In this document: piece after piece, positions 1 through 9,337 of the stretch | Layout of the letters: every line of letters starts with the position of its first letter | How positions within the stretch are numbered: the first letter of the stretch is position 1 | Origin: Neisseria animalis | Lineage (GTDB): Bacteria > Pseudomonadota > Gammaproteobacteria > Burkholderiales > Neisseriaceae | DNA: 64,000 nt | Direction: 5' to 3' | Assembly (NCBI RefSeq): GCF_900636515.1 | Contig: NZ_LR134287.1 | Location: 1,736,001-1,800,000, forward strand | Notes under the pieces: model-generated | Database searches by the model: none | The model's input: the letters and a program-made list of their open reading frames with translations, nothing else | Told to the model about the DNA's origin: nothing | Translations under genes and position numbers: made by a program

Positions 1-636
1 CGTATGTTGTTGCTGGTATTGTTCGGCAGTATCTCGGCGGCGGCTCTGTATCTCTGGCAGCAACAGGTTTACAGCACGCCGGAAGAAGCCTTGCGCTTTG
101 TCGGCTTCAACTTCATCTCCATCGGTTTGGCCAGCGGCTTTGCCAATGCCGATTTCGGTACTTGGCCGCTGTTTGTTTCCCTGTGGATGTTCTTCCTCTC
201 CAATCTGCTTGCCTGTTCCGGCTCGATGGGCGGCGGCATTAAAAACGTGCGCGCGCTGGTTTTGTTCAAATTCAGCCTGCGCGAAATGACCATATTGCTG
301 CACCCGCGCGCCGTCCGCACCGTTAAGGTAAACAGCCGCTCCATTCCCGAACGCATGGCATTGGCGGTGATGTCGTTTATTTTTGTCTATTTCATGACCG
401 TTGTCTTGTTCAGCTTCCTCCTGATGGCTTCGGGTTTGGACTTCGTTACCGCCTTTACCGCCGTAATTGCCTGCATCACCAACGCCGGCCCGGGCTTGGG
501 CGAAATCGGCCCCGCCTACAATTACGCAGGGCTGACAGCCGTACAAAAAGGCTTATGTACCGCCGTTATGCTGTTGGGGCGTTTGGAAATTTTCACCGTA
601 CTGATGCTGTTTACACCGGCATACTGGAAAAAATAA
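1..636 (+). CDS. trkH: TrkH-type potassium uptake protein, C-terminal part (5' cut by window edge)
   Basis: Last 211 or so residues of a TrkH/KtrB-family membrane subunit, which forms the K+ pore of the Trk uptake system in the inner membrane, normally together with the NAD-binding TrkA. The glycine-rich SGSMGGGIKN segment near residue 75 of the visible part and the NAGPGLGEIGP segment near residue 160 are typical of the last pore-loop repeats, and several hydrophobic helices are visible. The frame is open from base 1, so the true start lies upstream; the ATG at 4 is internal. The gene converges on pepN and is separated from it by a DUS hairpin. Family assignment is firm; whether a trkA gene accompanies it cannot be seen here. 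Confidence 0.9.
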   Translation, partial: RMLLLVLFGSISAAALYLWQQQVYSTPEEALRFVGFNFISIGLASGFANADFGTWPLFVSLWMFFLSNLLACSGSMGGGIKNVRALVLFKFSLREMTILLHPRAVRTVKVNSRSIPERMALAVMSFIFVYFMTVVLFSFLLMASGLDFVTAFTAVIACITNAGPGLGEIGPAYNYAGLTAVQKGLCTAVMLLGRLEIFTVLMLFTPAYWKK

Positions 637-650
637 CCTTCGCGGGCATA

Positions 651-699
651 AAAAGGCCGTCTGCAAAACGGGCAAACCGCATTTTGCAGACGGCCTTTC
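651..699. terminator. DUS inverted-repeat terminator between trkH and pepN
   Basis: Two facing copies of AGGCCGTCTGCAAAA/TTTTGCAGACGGCCT with A-run and T-run outside the stem. It can end both converging genes. Confidence 0.85.
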
Positions 700-716
700 A
701 GCAACGGCAATCCGTA

Positions 717-3341
717 TTAGGCCAGAATCTTGCCCGCAATTTCACCCACGTCTTTCGACAAACCTTCTTGCGCGGCGATGCGTTGCAGTTCGGCGGTCAT
801 CAACGCGCGGCGTTTGGGCTCGAGCTTGTTGCAGATATTGAATGCCTGTACCAGACGCGCGGCAACTTGCGGATTGAAGCGGTCGATTTCCAACACTTTT
901 TCCGCGATAAAAGCATAGCCGCTGCCGTTTTCCGCATGGAAATGCGGCACGTTGCGGCTGAAGCTGCCCAACAGCGAACGCGCTTTGTTCGGGTTTTCCA
1001 AGCTGAATTTCGGATGGTTTAAGGCTGTCCGAACCTGCTGGAGCGTATCGCTGCGGCGGCTGCTGCCGACGAGCGTGAAATATTTGTCCATCACCAGCGC
1101 GTCGTCGGCGAACTTGGCGGCAAATTTGGCCAATAATCCGTTGCGTTTGTCGCTTTCATGATGGTTGGCGGCAGAAAGCATACCCCATTCGTGGGTCATG
1201 TTTTTCGCCATTTTGTCGTATTCGAGCGCGATAAAGTCTATGGTTTCCGGCTCGGCACGCAATGCCAGCGCGCGCATCGCATTCCGCAGCGCGCGCCATC
1301 CGGCGCGGTCGGGATCGTATTCGTACACCTCCCCGCCGCCCTGCTCTTCCTGATTCTGTGCGTTCAGGAGCAATCCGGCGATTTCGTCGGCGTAGGTTCG
1401 GGCGATTAAATCCAACAGGGCTTCCCGTGCCTGATGAACGCGCAGCGGGTCGATTTCGTTTCGATCCGCCCAACATTCGGCTTCAGACGGCACTTGCAGC
1501 AGCAGGGTTTTAAACGCGGGATTCACATCAGCGCGCAATACATAGCCTACCGCCGCCAGCAATCCGCCGTGTCCGGGCAGCGGCAGCCCCTGAGCGAGCG
1601 CGTATTCGTTGGCGGCCACTGCGCGGCGGTACAGTGTTTGCGCCGCCTCCCAACGGGCAAAGGCATCGGTATCGTGCGACAGCAGCAATGCCAGTTCTTC
1701 ATTGCGATACGGATAGTTCAGATGCACCGGTGCGGAAAAACCGCGCAACAGCGATGGCACTACGCTGCGCCCTACGCCGGCCAATACAAATTCCTGTTCG
1801 GCCTCTTCCAGCACCAGCACCGCCTCGTACACATGCCCGCCCTGATAGCCGAAGGCCGTCTGAACGCCGCTTTCCGCATCCAGCAAGGCCACTTTCAGCG
1901 GCATCATCATCGGTTGTTTTTCCGCCATGTCGGGCGTGGCGGGAATACTTTGTCTGACCGTCAGCACATAATCGCCGTTGTCTTTCAGACGGCCCGATAC
2001 GTCCAAAACAGGCGTACCGGCTTGGCTGTACCACAGCGCGAACCGGTCGAGATTGGTTTCATTCGCATCCGCCATCGCCGCGCGGAAATCGTCGCAGGTG
2101 ACCGCCTGCCCGTCATGGCGTTGGAAATACAGTTTCATGCCCTTTTGGAAACCCTCTTCGCCCAGCAGGGTATGATACATACGCACCACTTCCGCACCTT
2201 TCTCATACACGGTCATGGTGTAAAAATTATTCATCTCCTCATAGCTGGCGGGGCGCACCGGATGAGCGGTCGGCCCCGCATCTTCGGGAAACTGGTGTTG
2301 GCGCAGGAGCCGCACGTTTTCAATACGCCGCACTTCGCGTCCTGCACGGTCGCCCGAAAACTCCTGATCGCGGAACACAGTCAGACCTTCTTTGAGCGAA
2401 AGCTGGAACCAGTCGCGGCAGGTGACGCGGTTGCCCGTCCAATTGTGGAAATACTCGTGCCCGATAACCGACTCGATGCCTTCGAAATCCGCATCGGTAG
2501 CGGTCCGGCTGTCGGCCAGCACATATTTGGTGTTGAAAATATTGAGACCTTTGTTTTCCATCGCACCCATATTGAAATCGCCCACCGCCACAACCATAAA
2601 CATATCCAAATCATATTCGAGGCTGAAGCGCGTCTCGTCCCACTTCATCGCGTGTTTCAGCGATTCTATTGCAAACGGCACTTTCGGCTTGTCCGCTTCG
2701 GCGGTATAAAACTCAACCGCCACCTTGCGCCCGCTGCGGGTGGTAAAACTGTCTTTCGTAACCGCAAAACCGCCCGCCACCAAAGCAAAGAGATAGCTCG
2801 GCTTGGCAAACGGATCCGCCCATTTCACCCAATGGCGGCCGTCTGAAAGATTGCCGCCGCCGGTTTTATTCCCGTTGGAAAGCAGCACCGGATAACGCTT
2901 TTTATCCGCCGTGATGGTGGTTGTGAACTTCGACATCACATCCGGACGGTCGGTGTAATAAGTAATCTTTCGGAAACCCTCCGGCTCGCACTGGGTAAAC
3001 AGATTGCCGCCGCTCTCATACAAACCCATCAGCGATTTGTTTTCAGACGGCAGCAGGCGCGTTTCCACTTCCACGACAAAACTTTCAGACGGCACTTGGC
3101 GCACGGTCAGCTTTTCATTTGCCGGATCCAGCTCGAAACCAACCGTTTCGCCATCGATTTTCAGCGAAAGCAGCTGTGCCGAACCGTCCAACACCAACGG
3201 CTCGCCCGCCCTTTTCGGATTCACCACCAACCGCGCCCTGACCAGCGTATGGCCGTCGAAAATATCAAAATGCAAATCGGTCTGACACACCTCATACGCA
3301 GGAGCTTGGTAGTCTTTCAAATAGTGGACGGTTTTAGTCAT
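717..3341 (-). CDS. pepN: Aminopeptidase N (M1 family)
   Basis: An 874-residue M1 zinc metallo-aminopeptidase that removes N-terminal residues from peptides in the cytosol. The GAMEN substrate-binding motif lies near residue 258 and the zinc motif HEYFHNW near 295, with the second zinc-ligand glutamate expected in the following [12 protein letters not shown] segment. Length and C-terminal helical domain match proteobacterial PepN (about 870). The ATG at 3341 has a purine-rich AGAGAAAA just upstream. DUS-like 'SDG' stretches are present inside the gene. It appears to be transcribed alone. Confidence 0.96.
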   Translation of the reverse strand: MTKTVHYLKDYQAPAYEVCQTDLHFDIFDGHTLVRARLVVNPKRAGEPLVLDGSAQLLSLKIDGETVGFELDPANEKLTVRQVPSESFVVEVETRLLPSENKSLMGLYESGGNLFTQCEPEGFRKITYYTDRPDVMSKFTTTITADKKRYPVLLSNGNKTGGGNLSDGRHWVKWADPFAKPSYLFALVAGGFAVTKDSFTTRSGRKVAVEFYTAEADKPKVPFAIESLKHAMKWDETRFSLEYDLDMFMVVAVGDFNMGAMENKGLNIFNTKYVLADSRTATDADFEGIESVIGHEYFHNWTGNRVTCRDWFQLSLKEGLTVFRDQEFSGDRAGREVRRIENVRLLRQHQFPEDAGPTAHPVRPASYEEMNNFYTMTVYEKGAEVVRMYHTLLGEEGFQKGMKLYFQRHDGQAVTCDDFRAAMADANETNLDRFALWYSQAGTPVLDVSGRLKDNGDYVLTVRQSIPATPDMAEKQPMMMPLKVALLDAESGVQTAFGYQGGHVYEAVLVLEEAEQEFVLAGVGRSVVPSLLRGFSAPVHLNYPYRNEELALLLSHDTDAFARWEAAQTLYRRAVAANEYALAQGLPLPGHGGLLAAVGYVLRADVNPAFKTLLLQVPSEAECWADRNEIDPLRVHQAREALLDLIARTYADEIAGLLLNAQNQEEQGGGEVYEYDPDRAGWRALRNAMRALALRAEPETIDFIALEYDKMAKNMTHEWGMLSAANHHESDKRNGLLAKFAAKFADDALVMDKYFTLVGSSRRSDTLQQVRTALNHPKFSLENPNKARSLLGSFSRNVPHFHAENGSGYAFIAEKVLEIDRFNPQVAARLVQAFNICNKLEPKRRALMTAELQRIAAQEGLSKDVGEIAGKILA

Positions 3342-3418
3342 TTTTCTCTGCTTTCAAAATGCGGAAATAAAAAAATATATGGTTTCAGACGGCCTGATCT
3401 TCAAGGCCAGGAAAATGT

Positions 3419-3460
3419 AAAAAGGCCGTCTGTAAAATTGCGGTTTTGCAGACGGCCTTT
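3419..3460. terminator. DUS inverted repeat upstream of pepN
   Basis: Inverted pair with one arm altered to GCCGTCTGTAAAA. It sits in the 341 bp gap between the pepN start and the nirV end. Apart from this hairpin, a lone GTTTCAGACGGCCT near 3382 and the nirV terminator, I see nothing in that gap. Confidence 0.6.
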
Positions 3461-3607
3461 GTGTCGGACGGGATATGGCAAGTCTCTGAATATGAAAGAC
3501 AGTCAGATGAATCAAAGTGGCAAAGTGCGGGCTTGTGCAGAGGGTGTGATGAGGACTGTAAACTCCGTATCTTTTGGAATCGGGACGGCTATATTTGATA
3601 TATAAGC

Positions 3608-3637
3608 AAAAAAACGGCGATACCTTACAGTACCGCC
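3608..3637 (-). terminator. Rho-independent terminator of nirV
   Basis: On the minus strand an 8-bp stem (GGCGGTAC/GTATCGCC, one G-T pair) with a 6-nt loop is followed by seven T residues, 46 nt after the nirV stop. It does not use DUS sequence. Confidence 0.75.
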
Positions 3638-3682
3638 TAAGCTGCTTTGGTCATAAAACGCCAAAAAAACTGTTGCAAATTT

Positions 3683-4441
3683 TTATTTGGCTACACAACG
3701 GAAGCCTAAGTTTTTCAAGGAATATTTTGCTTGCAGGCTGGTACGGATGCCGAAGCGCATAAATGCTGCGTAGTTGGTCGGGTCGCTGGCACCGACTGAT
3801 GCGCCGCTGCAGAACATTTGGCTGTCGGCGTTGCTGGAGTTGAGTTGACTGCTGTTGAAGTCTTCCGTCCATTCCCAAATCATGCCGTGCATATCGTAAA
3901 TGCCCCAGTAGTTTGGTTTGTTCTGTCCGATATTACGCAAACCGCTGCGACCGCCGTCTGCATACCAGTCGAGAATGGTGCGGTTAAAGCCTTCTTCGGC
4001 TGTGCCGTTGATTTGGGTGGCTGAGGCTTGGGCGGCAAATTCCCATTCGTCGATGGTCGGCAGGCGTTTTCCTTGTGCGGTGCAATAGGCGTTGGCTGCA
4101 AACCATGAAACATTGGTTACGGGGTGTTTTCGATCAGATGGTTTTGGGGCAAAACTGTTGCTGCCGTTTTGTATCCAATGTTTCAGATAGGACGCTTCGG
4201 CTTGTTTGGAGCCTACTTTGCCTTTTTTCCATTGCGGATGTTTGTTGACGAATTCGGCAAATTCGGCATTGGTTACGGGGTATTTGTCAATTTGGTATGG
4301 TTTCACGCTAATCATCGGTGTTTCTTTTTTCAGATACAGCGGGCGGTAGCTGCCGCCGTCTACTTTAACCATATCTGATGCTGCGGCACCGCTGCCGATC
4401 AGTGCGCTGCTTAAAACGAGGATTTTTGCGAGGGTTTTCAT
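3683..4441 (-). CDS. nirV: NirV-like formylglycine-generating-enzyme family protein
   Basis: A 252-residue exported protein of the FGE-sulfatase/SUMF1 superfamily. It has a signal peptide (residues 1-21, ending GAAAS) and the family's landmarks: MVKVDGGSY near 24, the YPVTNAEFAEFV segment near 54, HPVTNVSWFAANAYC near 105, RLPTIDEWEFAA near 126, and a C-terminal LGFRCVAK. Genes of this type beside copper nitrite reductases are called nirV; their role is not established. It lies 187 bp downstream of aniA on the same strand, but two hairpins separate them, so readthrough or a separate promoter is needed. The superfamily is certain; the nirV name rests on the neighbour. Confidence 0.8.
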   Translation of the reverse strand: MKTLAKILVLSSALIGSGAAASDMVKVDGGSYRPLYLKKETPMISVKPYQIDKYPVTNAEFAEFVNKHPQWKKGKVGSKQAEASYLKHWIQNGSNSFAPKPSDRKHPVTNVSWFAANAYCTAQGKRLPTIDEWEFAAQASATQINGTAEEGFNRTILDWYADGGRSGLRNIGQNKPNYWGIYDMHGMIWEWTEDFNSSQLNSSNADSQMFCSGASVGASDPTNYAAFMRFGIRTSLQAKYSLKNLGFRCVAK

Positions 4442-4474
4442 GATGCGCTCTTGTTTATTTTAAACAGGTAAATG

Positions 4475-4530
4475 GATTTTGCAGACGGCCTTTCTTGTCA
4501 AACGGCGTTATCCAAGCCGTCTGCAAAATC
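4475..4530. repeat. Divergent-facing DUS pair between aniA and nirV
   Basis: GATTTTGCAGACGGC and its complement GCCGTCTGCAAAATC are arranged so that the DUS 3' ends point outward, the reverse of the usual terminator order. It can still form a 14-15 bp stem. Confidence 0.6.
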
Positions 4531-4553
4531 AATCTATGGGACTGAATGTGGGG

Positions 4554-4599
4554 AAAAGCCGCTGTTACCCTCGTTTTCATTAAGATAACAGCGGCTTTT
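4554..4599. terminator. Terminator of aniA
   Basis: AAAAGCCGCTGTTA and TAACAGCGGCTTTT form a 14-bp stem with a T-run, 30 nt past the aniA stop; non-DUS sequence. Confidence 0.8.
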
Positions 4600-4628
4600 G
4601 ACAATTTGATTACAAGTCAATCAAATCA

Positions 4629-5780
4629 TTAGTAAGCATTAGCTGCTGATGCGGCTGAAGCTGCTGCCGGAGCTGGTGCGGCAGAACCTTCAGGTTGGTA
4701 AGCAGTATCGCTCAGTTTTGGAGTCATGATTTCAGGGTTGGCTTCGCCTTCTACCTTCAGTTGACCCAGTGCGCCTTTATTGAAGGCACGGAAGATAGAG
4801 TGGTCAACCAGAGTGTAGCTTCCCGGAGTGTCGATTTTGAACTCAACGATGGCTGCGCCGCCGGCAGGAACGATGGTGCTTTGTACGTTTTCGTTAATCA
4901 GTTTGCCGCCTTCAACATATACTTTATCGAAGATTTCACCGATAACGTGGAAAGAAGACACCAAGTTCGGACCGCCGTTACCTACATACATACGAACGGT
5001 GTCGCCTACATTGGCTTTCAATGCGTTTTCACCGGCAATCGAACCTACATGACCGTTGAATACAACGTATTCGGGTTGTTCTGCGATGGCTTTGTCCATG
5101 TCAAATGCTTGCAGGCCTTGTGCGCCGTATTTGCCTTTGGTGTAGAAATCACCTTGTACGATGTAGAATTCTTTATCCACTTTCGGCAAGCCTTCTTTTG
5201 GCTCCACCAGAATCAAACCGTACATACCGTTGGCAATATGCATGCCTACAGGAGCAACAGCACAGTGGTAGATGTACAGACCGGATTGCAGCGCTTTAAA
5301 GCTGAATGTGGAAGTACGGCCGGGTGCAGTAAAGGTTGCTTCAGCACCACCGCCGGGGCCGGTAGCCGCGTGGAAGTCCACATTATGCGGTACGGTTGAA
5401 GAAGGGTCGTTGGAGAACTCAACTTCTACGGTATCGCCTTCGCGTACACGAATCATTTGACCCGGAACATCGCCATCGAATGTCCAGTAGTGGTAATCCA
5501 CACCATCAGCCATTTTCATGGTTTTTTCTACGGTAGTCATTTTCACACGCACTTTAGCCGGATGATCGCGATCGATTGCAGGCGGTACTTCAGGTGCATG
5601 AGTGGTTACCGCATCAATAACCGGAAGCTCGCTTGAAGGTACATCGGCAGCTTGTGCAGCAGGTGCAGAGGCCTCCACAGCCGCAGCAGGTGCAGCAGCT
5701 TGCTCGGCAGGTTTGTCGCCACCACAGGCAGCTAAGGCGAACATAGAGGCAATGATTGCAGCTAAGGCTTGGCGTTTCAT
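4629..5780 (-). CDS. aniA: Copper-containing nitrite reductase AniA/NirK (outer-membrane lipoprotein)
   Basis: Reduces nitrite to nitric oxide in anaerobic respiration. The 383-residue protein starts with a lipoprotein signal whose lipobox LAAC ends at Cys19, then an Ala/Pro-rich linker, two cupredoxin domains and an Ala-rich tail, as in neisserial AniA. Copper ligands are visible: HNVDFH (type 1 His, catalytic-site Asp, type 2 His), [11 protein letters not shown] (type 2 His, type 1 Cys, type 1 His) followed by NGMYG (type 1 Met), and SFHVIGE (type 2 His). It is divergent from norB, which removes the NO it makes, and the shared intergenic region carries FNR and NsrR-like sites. Complete and apparently functional. 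Confidence 0.97.
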   Translation of the reverse strand: MKRQALAAIIASMFALAACGGDKPAEQAAAPAAAVEASAPAAQAADVPSSELPVIDAVTTHAPEVPPAIDRDHPAKVRVKMTTVEKTMKMADGVDYHYWTFDGDVPGQMIRVREGDTVEVEFSNDPSSTVPHNVDFHAATGPGGGAEATFTAPGRTSTFSFKALQSGLYIYHCAVAPVGMHIANGMYGLILVEPKEGLPKVDKEFYIVQGDFYTKGKYGAQGLQAFDMDKAIAEQPEYVVFNGHVGSIAGENALKANVGDTVRMYVGNGGPNLVSSFHVIGEIFDKVYVEGGKLINENVQSTIVPAGGAAIVEFKIDTPGSYTLVDHSIFRAFNKGALGQLKVEGEANPEIMTPKLSDTAYQPEGSAAPAPAAASAASAANAY

Positions 5781-5842
5781 AGTAGTATTCCTTTTGTGGA
5801 AAAAACTGGTTTCAAAAACAGGTTAATGTGTAGTTTTGAGTA

Positions 5843-5884
5843 ATTATGTAGGCATTCAGCTTAACACACATTGACATAAATCAA
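5843..5884 (-). promoter_or_regulatory. FNR-dependent aniA promoter
   Basis: TTGACATAAATCAA at 5871-5884 matches the FNR consensus TTGAT-N4-ATCAA with one mismatch. On the minus strand a -10-like CATAAT lies at 5843-5848. With a start near 5836 the FNR box would be centred at -41.5, the class II activator position reported for neisserial aniA. The geometry is seen; function is inferred. Confidence 0.75.
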
Positions 5885-5888
5885 ATTA

Positions 5889-5903
5889 TTCATTAAATAT
5901 GAA
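5889..5903. promoter_or_regulatory. NsrR-like palindrome upstream of aniA
   Basis: TTCAT-TAAAT-ATGAA is a perfect 5-5-5 palindrome immediately upstream of the FNR box. It resembles the NO-sensing repressor NsrR's AT-rich inverted repeat, and NsrR represses aniA and norB in meningococcus. The match to the consensus is only partial. Confidence 0.4.
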
Positions 5904-6073
5904 CCTTTATTTACCAAACTACTACTTAGTAAGTATATTTTACTAAATATTTATAATTATCTCCTATTCATAAACACTAATACTTTGTGCTTTATTTTAC
6001 AACCCTCCGCACACAAACGAGAATAACTTTAAATCACAGAAAACTTACCGTTAAAATAAAAGCGACAAAACCG

Positions 6074-6126
6074 TTTCTTTAGATAAAAAACCGTGCTACA
6101 ATCCTTAACATTCATATTCAATGAAT
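6074..6126 (+). promoter_or_regulatory. norB promoter overlapped by NsrR-like operator
   Basis: -35-like TTTCTT at 6074-6079, a 17-bp spacer and -10 TACAAT at 6097-6102. Just downstream, covering the expected start site, is the perfect palindrome ATTCAT-ATTCA-ATGAAT (6110-6126), with the 6-5-6 layout of NsrR operators. A repressor here would block norB until NO accumulates. Confidence 0.65.
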
Positions 6127-6168
6127 TTATAACCACTTTCCACTTTAATACCAAAAGGAGTACTTGAA

Positions 6169-8424
6169 ATGGGACAATACAAGAAACTCTGGTATCTGCT
6201 GTTTGCAGTACTGGTAGTTTGTTTTACCATTCTTGGCTATATGGGTGGCGAGGTTTACAAGAAAGCCCCGCCGTATCCTGAAAAAATCGTTTCTACCTCA
6301 GGCACGGTCCTGATGACCAAAGATGACATTCTTGCCGGTCAATCTGCTTGGCAGACCACCGGCGGTATGGAAGTCGGCTCTGTATTGGGTCACGGTGCCT
6401 ACCAAGCTCCGGACTGGACTGCCGACTGGCTGCACCGCGAGTTGGTAGCATGGTTGGACATTACTGCTGAAGCAACTTACGGTAAAAAATTTGCCGACCT
6501 GAACGCTGAAGAACAAGCTGTTCTGAAAACCCGTCTTGCCGACGAATACCGCGAACAAAGCCGTATTCAGGAAGACGGCAGCGTAGTCATCAGCGATACG
6601 CGCGTGAAAGCCATCGAAGCCATTACGCCTTACTATATGGGCGTGTACGGCGACGATCCTGCCTTCCAAAAAACCCGTGAACACTTCGCAATGAAAAACA
6701 ATACATTGCCTAGCGTTGAAGCGCGTAAAAAACTGTTCAACTTCTTCTTCTGGACTTCTTGGTCTGCTTCGACCAACCGCCCGGGCGAAACCTACACCTA
6801 CACCAACAACTGGCCTCACGAGCCTTTAATCAACAATGTACCGACTACCGAAAACTATATGTGGTCTTTCACCAGCGTGGTACTGTTGCTGATGGGTATC
6901 GGTTTGCTGATGTGGGGTTACTCTTTCTTGACCAAACATGAAGAAGTTCAAGTACCTACCGAAGATCCGCTGTCTAAAATCCAGTTGACTCCTTCTCAAA
7001 AAGCCTTGGGCAAATACGTTTTCCTGACTGTTGCCTTGTTTGTGGTACAAGTATTGCTGGGCGGTCTGACTGCTCACTATACTGTTGAAGGCCAAGGTTT
7101 CTACGGCATTGATACCGCTCTGGGTTTTGAAATTGCCGACTGGTTCCCATATGCCCTGACCCGTACTTGGCATATCCAATCCGCTATTTTCTGGATTGCA
7201 ACAGGCTTCCTGACTGCCGGCTTGTTCTTGGCGCCGATTGTGAACGGCGGCAAAGATCCGAAATTCCAACGCGCTGGCGTAAACTTCCTGTATATTGCCC
7301 TGTTTATCGTTGTTGCAGGCTCTTATGCAGGTAACTTCTTCGCATTGACCCACATCATTCCGCCTGAACTGAACTTCTGGTTCGGTCACCAAGGTTACGA
7401 ATACCTTGACTTGGGCCGCTTCTGGCAACTGCTGTTGATGGTCGGTCTGCTGCTGTGGCTGTTCCTGATGCTGCGTTGTACCGTCAGCGCCTTTAAAGAA
7501 AAAGGCACCGACAAAAACCTGTTGGCCATCTTTGTGGCTTCTATGGTCGGCGTAGGTGTGTTCTACGCACCGGGTCTGTTCTATGGTGAGAAATCTCCGA
7601 TTGCCGTGATGGAATACTGGCGTTGGTGGGTGGTTCACCTGTGGGTAGAAGGCTTCTTTGAAGTATTTGCTACGGCCGCCTTTGCCTTTATTTTCTACAA
7701 TATGGGTTTTGTACGCCGCAGCACTGCAACCGCTTCCACTTTGGCTGCTGCCGCCATCTTTATGTTGGGCGGTATTCCGGGTACGCTGCACCACCTGTAC
7801 TTTACCGGTACGACTTCTGCCGCAATGGCCATCGGTGCATGTTTCTCTGCTCTGGAAGTGGTTCCTTTGGTACTGCTTGGCCGCGAAGCCTACGAACACT
7901 GGTCTTACCAACATTTGTCTCCTTGGGCAAAACGTCTGCGCTGGCCGCTGATGTGCTTCGTAGCCGTAGCATTCTGGAACATGATTGGTGCAGGTGTATT
8001 CGGCTTCCTGATCAACCCGCCGATTTCCCTGTTCTACATCCAAGGTCTGAATACGACTGCCGTACACGCTCACGCCGCTCTGTTTGGTGTATATGGTTTC
8101 TTGGCTCTGGGCTTCGTACTGTTGGTTGCCCGCTACCTGAAACCGGACGTTGAATTTGACGACAAACTGATGACTTGGGCATTCTGGCTGCTGAACGGCG
8201 GTCTGGTCGGTATGATTGTCATCAGCCTGCTGCCTGTCGGTGCAATCCAAGCATACGCTTCCATCACTGAAGGTCTGTGGTATGCACGCAGTGAAGAGTT
8301 CATGCAAATGGAAATTCTGGATACTCTGCGCTGGGTTCGTACTGCTGCCGACTTGGTATTTATCGGCGGTGCGGTATGTGTCGCATGGCAAGCAACCAAA
8401 ATCGTATTCAGCCGCAGCAAATAA
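6169..8424 (+). CDS. norB: Quinol-dependent nitric oxide reductase (qNOR)
   Basis: Inner-membrane enzyme that reduces two NO to N2O with electrons from quinol. At 751 residues it is the long, single-subunit form: one N-terminal helix (about 8-28), a periplasmic domain equivalent to NorC (to about 220), then a 12-helix haem-copper-oxidase-like core. Histidines in the core helices (for example WHIQSAIFW, RWWVVHLWVEGFFE, HHLYFTG) are the expected haem b, b3 and FeB ligands. AAAGGAG is placed 9 nt before the ATG. Divergent from aniA; together they carry out nitrite to N2O. Followed by a DUS terminator, so monocistronic. Confidence 0.97.
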   Translation: MGQYKKLWYLLFAVLVVCFTILGYMGGEVYKKAPPYPEKIVSTSGTVLMTKDDILAGQSAWQTTGGMEVGSVLGHGAYQAPDWTADWLHRELVAWLDITAEATYGKKFADLNAEEQAVLKTRLADEYREQSRIQEDGSVVISDTRVKAIEAITPYYMGVYGDDPAFQKTREHFAMKNNTLPSVEARKKLFNFFFWTSWSASTNRPGETYTYTNNWPHEPLINNVPTTENYMWSFTSVVLLLMGIGLLMWGYSFLTKHEEVQVPTEDPLSKIQLTPSQKALGKYVFLTVALFVVQVLLGGLTAHYTVEGQGFYGIDTALGFEIADWFPYALTRTWHIQSAIFWIATGFLTAGLFLAPIVNGGKDPKFQRAGVNFLYIALFIVVAGSYAGNFFALTHIIPPELNFWFGHQGYEYLDLGRFWQLLLMVGLLLWLFLMLRCTVSAFKEKGTDKNLLAIFVASMVGVGVFYAPGLFYGEKSPIAVMEYWRWWVVHLWVEGFFEVFATAAFAFIFYNMGFVRRSTATASTLAAAAIFMLGGIPGTLHHLYFTGTTSAAMAIGACFSALEVVPLVLLGREAYEHWSYQHLSPWAKRLRWPLMCFVAVAFWNMIGAGVFGFLINPPISLFYIQGLNTTAVHAHAALFGVYGFLALGFVLLVARYLKPDVEFDDKLMTWAFWLLNGGLVGMIVISLLPVGAIQAYASITEGLWYARSEEFMQMEILDTLRWVRTAADLVFIGGAVCVAWQATKIVFSRSK

Positions 8425-8448
8425 TGCTTTAAACTGAAACAATCACTC

Positions 8449-8487
8449 AAAGGCCGTCTGCAAATCAATTTGCAGACGGCCTTTTTT
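8449..8487 (+). terminator. DUS terminator of norB
   Basis: AAAGGCCGTCTGCAAAT and its inverse separated by only a few bases, ending in six T residues. Confidence 0.85.
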
Positions 8488-9024
8488 ACATCTCATTTTA
8501 ACGTGCATATCATCGATGTTTGCCACATTCATATCATCAACCATATAGCCGGATAATGATTAGGTTCTCTCCCCTTCCGGTTACCGAAGCTCTTTCCAAT
8601 CAGAATACATCTTACTCAATGTAGATACTGGTTAAGTGCGGAAGCAACCCGCTCCAACCGTCGGTACTTACTCTCTATGCCGTCTGCAAATCTCCGTTAC
8701 CATATCAGTTATCATGTCTTACCGGATATTTTCAGATTAAAACACCACATTGTTAACGACTATGATTTATTGGTTTCCCGTTATCACAACCAACCTATCT
8801 TCCGCCAACCTGTTTTCATTAAACAAGCCATCACAGCCCGAGTCATAATGCTTCTTCAACACACGCCAACCCGCGATGCATTCATTGTATCAATATTTTG
8901 AGCAACAGATATGCAAGCATACCTCCGCTATCCCATACGCACCTGCTTCCGACTTTAAGCAACAACAACCGGCGTTTGACTGCAAACTTGCCCAAACAAG
9001 CAAAACAAGTTTAAGCAAATATTA
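8488..9024. other. Unassigned intergenic stretch
   Basis: About 540 bp without a credible gene. A 74-codon frame at 8677-8901 has no ribosome site and an unremarkable composition. There is a single DUS near 8680 and nothing else I can name. Confidence 0.5.
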
Positions 9025-9131
9025 TATAGTCGAATAAAATAAGAATGAGACAAGGCAGCGAAGCCGCAGACAGTACACATAGTACGGCAAGGCAAAGCAA
9101 CGCTGTATCATTCTTATTTTAAATGACTATA
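9025..9131 (-). mobile_element. CREE-type element, copy 1
   Basis: 107 bp bounded by TATAGTCGAATAAAATAAG on the left and CTTATTTTAAATGACTATA on the right, with the conserved core containing CAGCGAAGCCGCAGAC and AGTACACATAGTACGG. Strand here is given as minus because this copy reads opposite to those beginning TATAGTCATTT. Confidence 0.85.
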
Positions 9132-9228
9132 TTATTTAAAATAAGAATGATACAGCATTACCGCACCTTGCCGTTATCCGTACCGTCTTCGGCTTTACCG
9201 CTTTGTCCCATTCTGTGTCATCCGACTA
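9132..9228 (+). repeat. Decayed CREE abutting copy 1
   Basis: Begins near ATTTAAAATAAGAATGATAC and ends near GTGTCATCCGACTA, with recognisable but heavily substituted core (CTTGCCG...GTCTTCGGCTTTACCGCTTTG). An old short-form copy lying end to end with an intact one. Confidence 0.65.
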
Positions 9229-9255
9229 AATACCGCCCCCATCACTCACTCTTAC

Positions 9256-9309
9256 AAAAAGGCCGTCTGCAAAATCCTACCTTACGGCAAGTATTTTGCA
9301 GACGGCCTT
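9256..9309 (-). terminator. DUS terminator of the type I secretion operon
   Basis: Inverted DUS pair with flanking A-run, 29 nt beyond the stop codon of the HlyD-like gene. Confidence 0.8.
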
Positions 9310-9337
9310 ACGGTTAGCGCGTACGGATAACGCCCGA

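Noticed and set aside
1434..2846. 470-codon open frame antisense to pepN
   Set aside because: No recognisable domain, His/Arg/Gln-rich composition typical of a mirror frame of a GC-rich gene, and pepN on the other strand is unmistakable.
3491..3604. 37-codon frame between pepN and nirV
   Set aside because: Plus-strand, no context or ribosome site; likely chance.
6826..8442. 538-codon open frame antisense to norB
   Set aside because: Cys/Gln/His-rich shadow of the membrane-protein codons; norB is intact on the opposite strand.
8677..8901. 74-codon frame after norB
   Set aside because: No ribosome site, no similarity recognised, starts inside a DUS.
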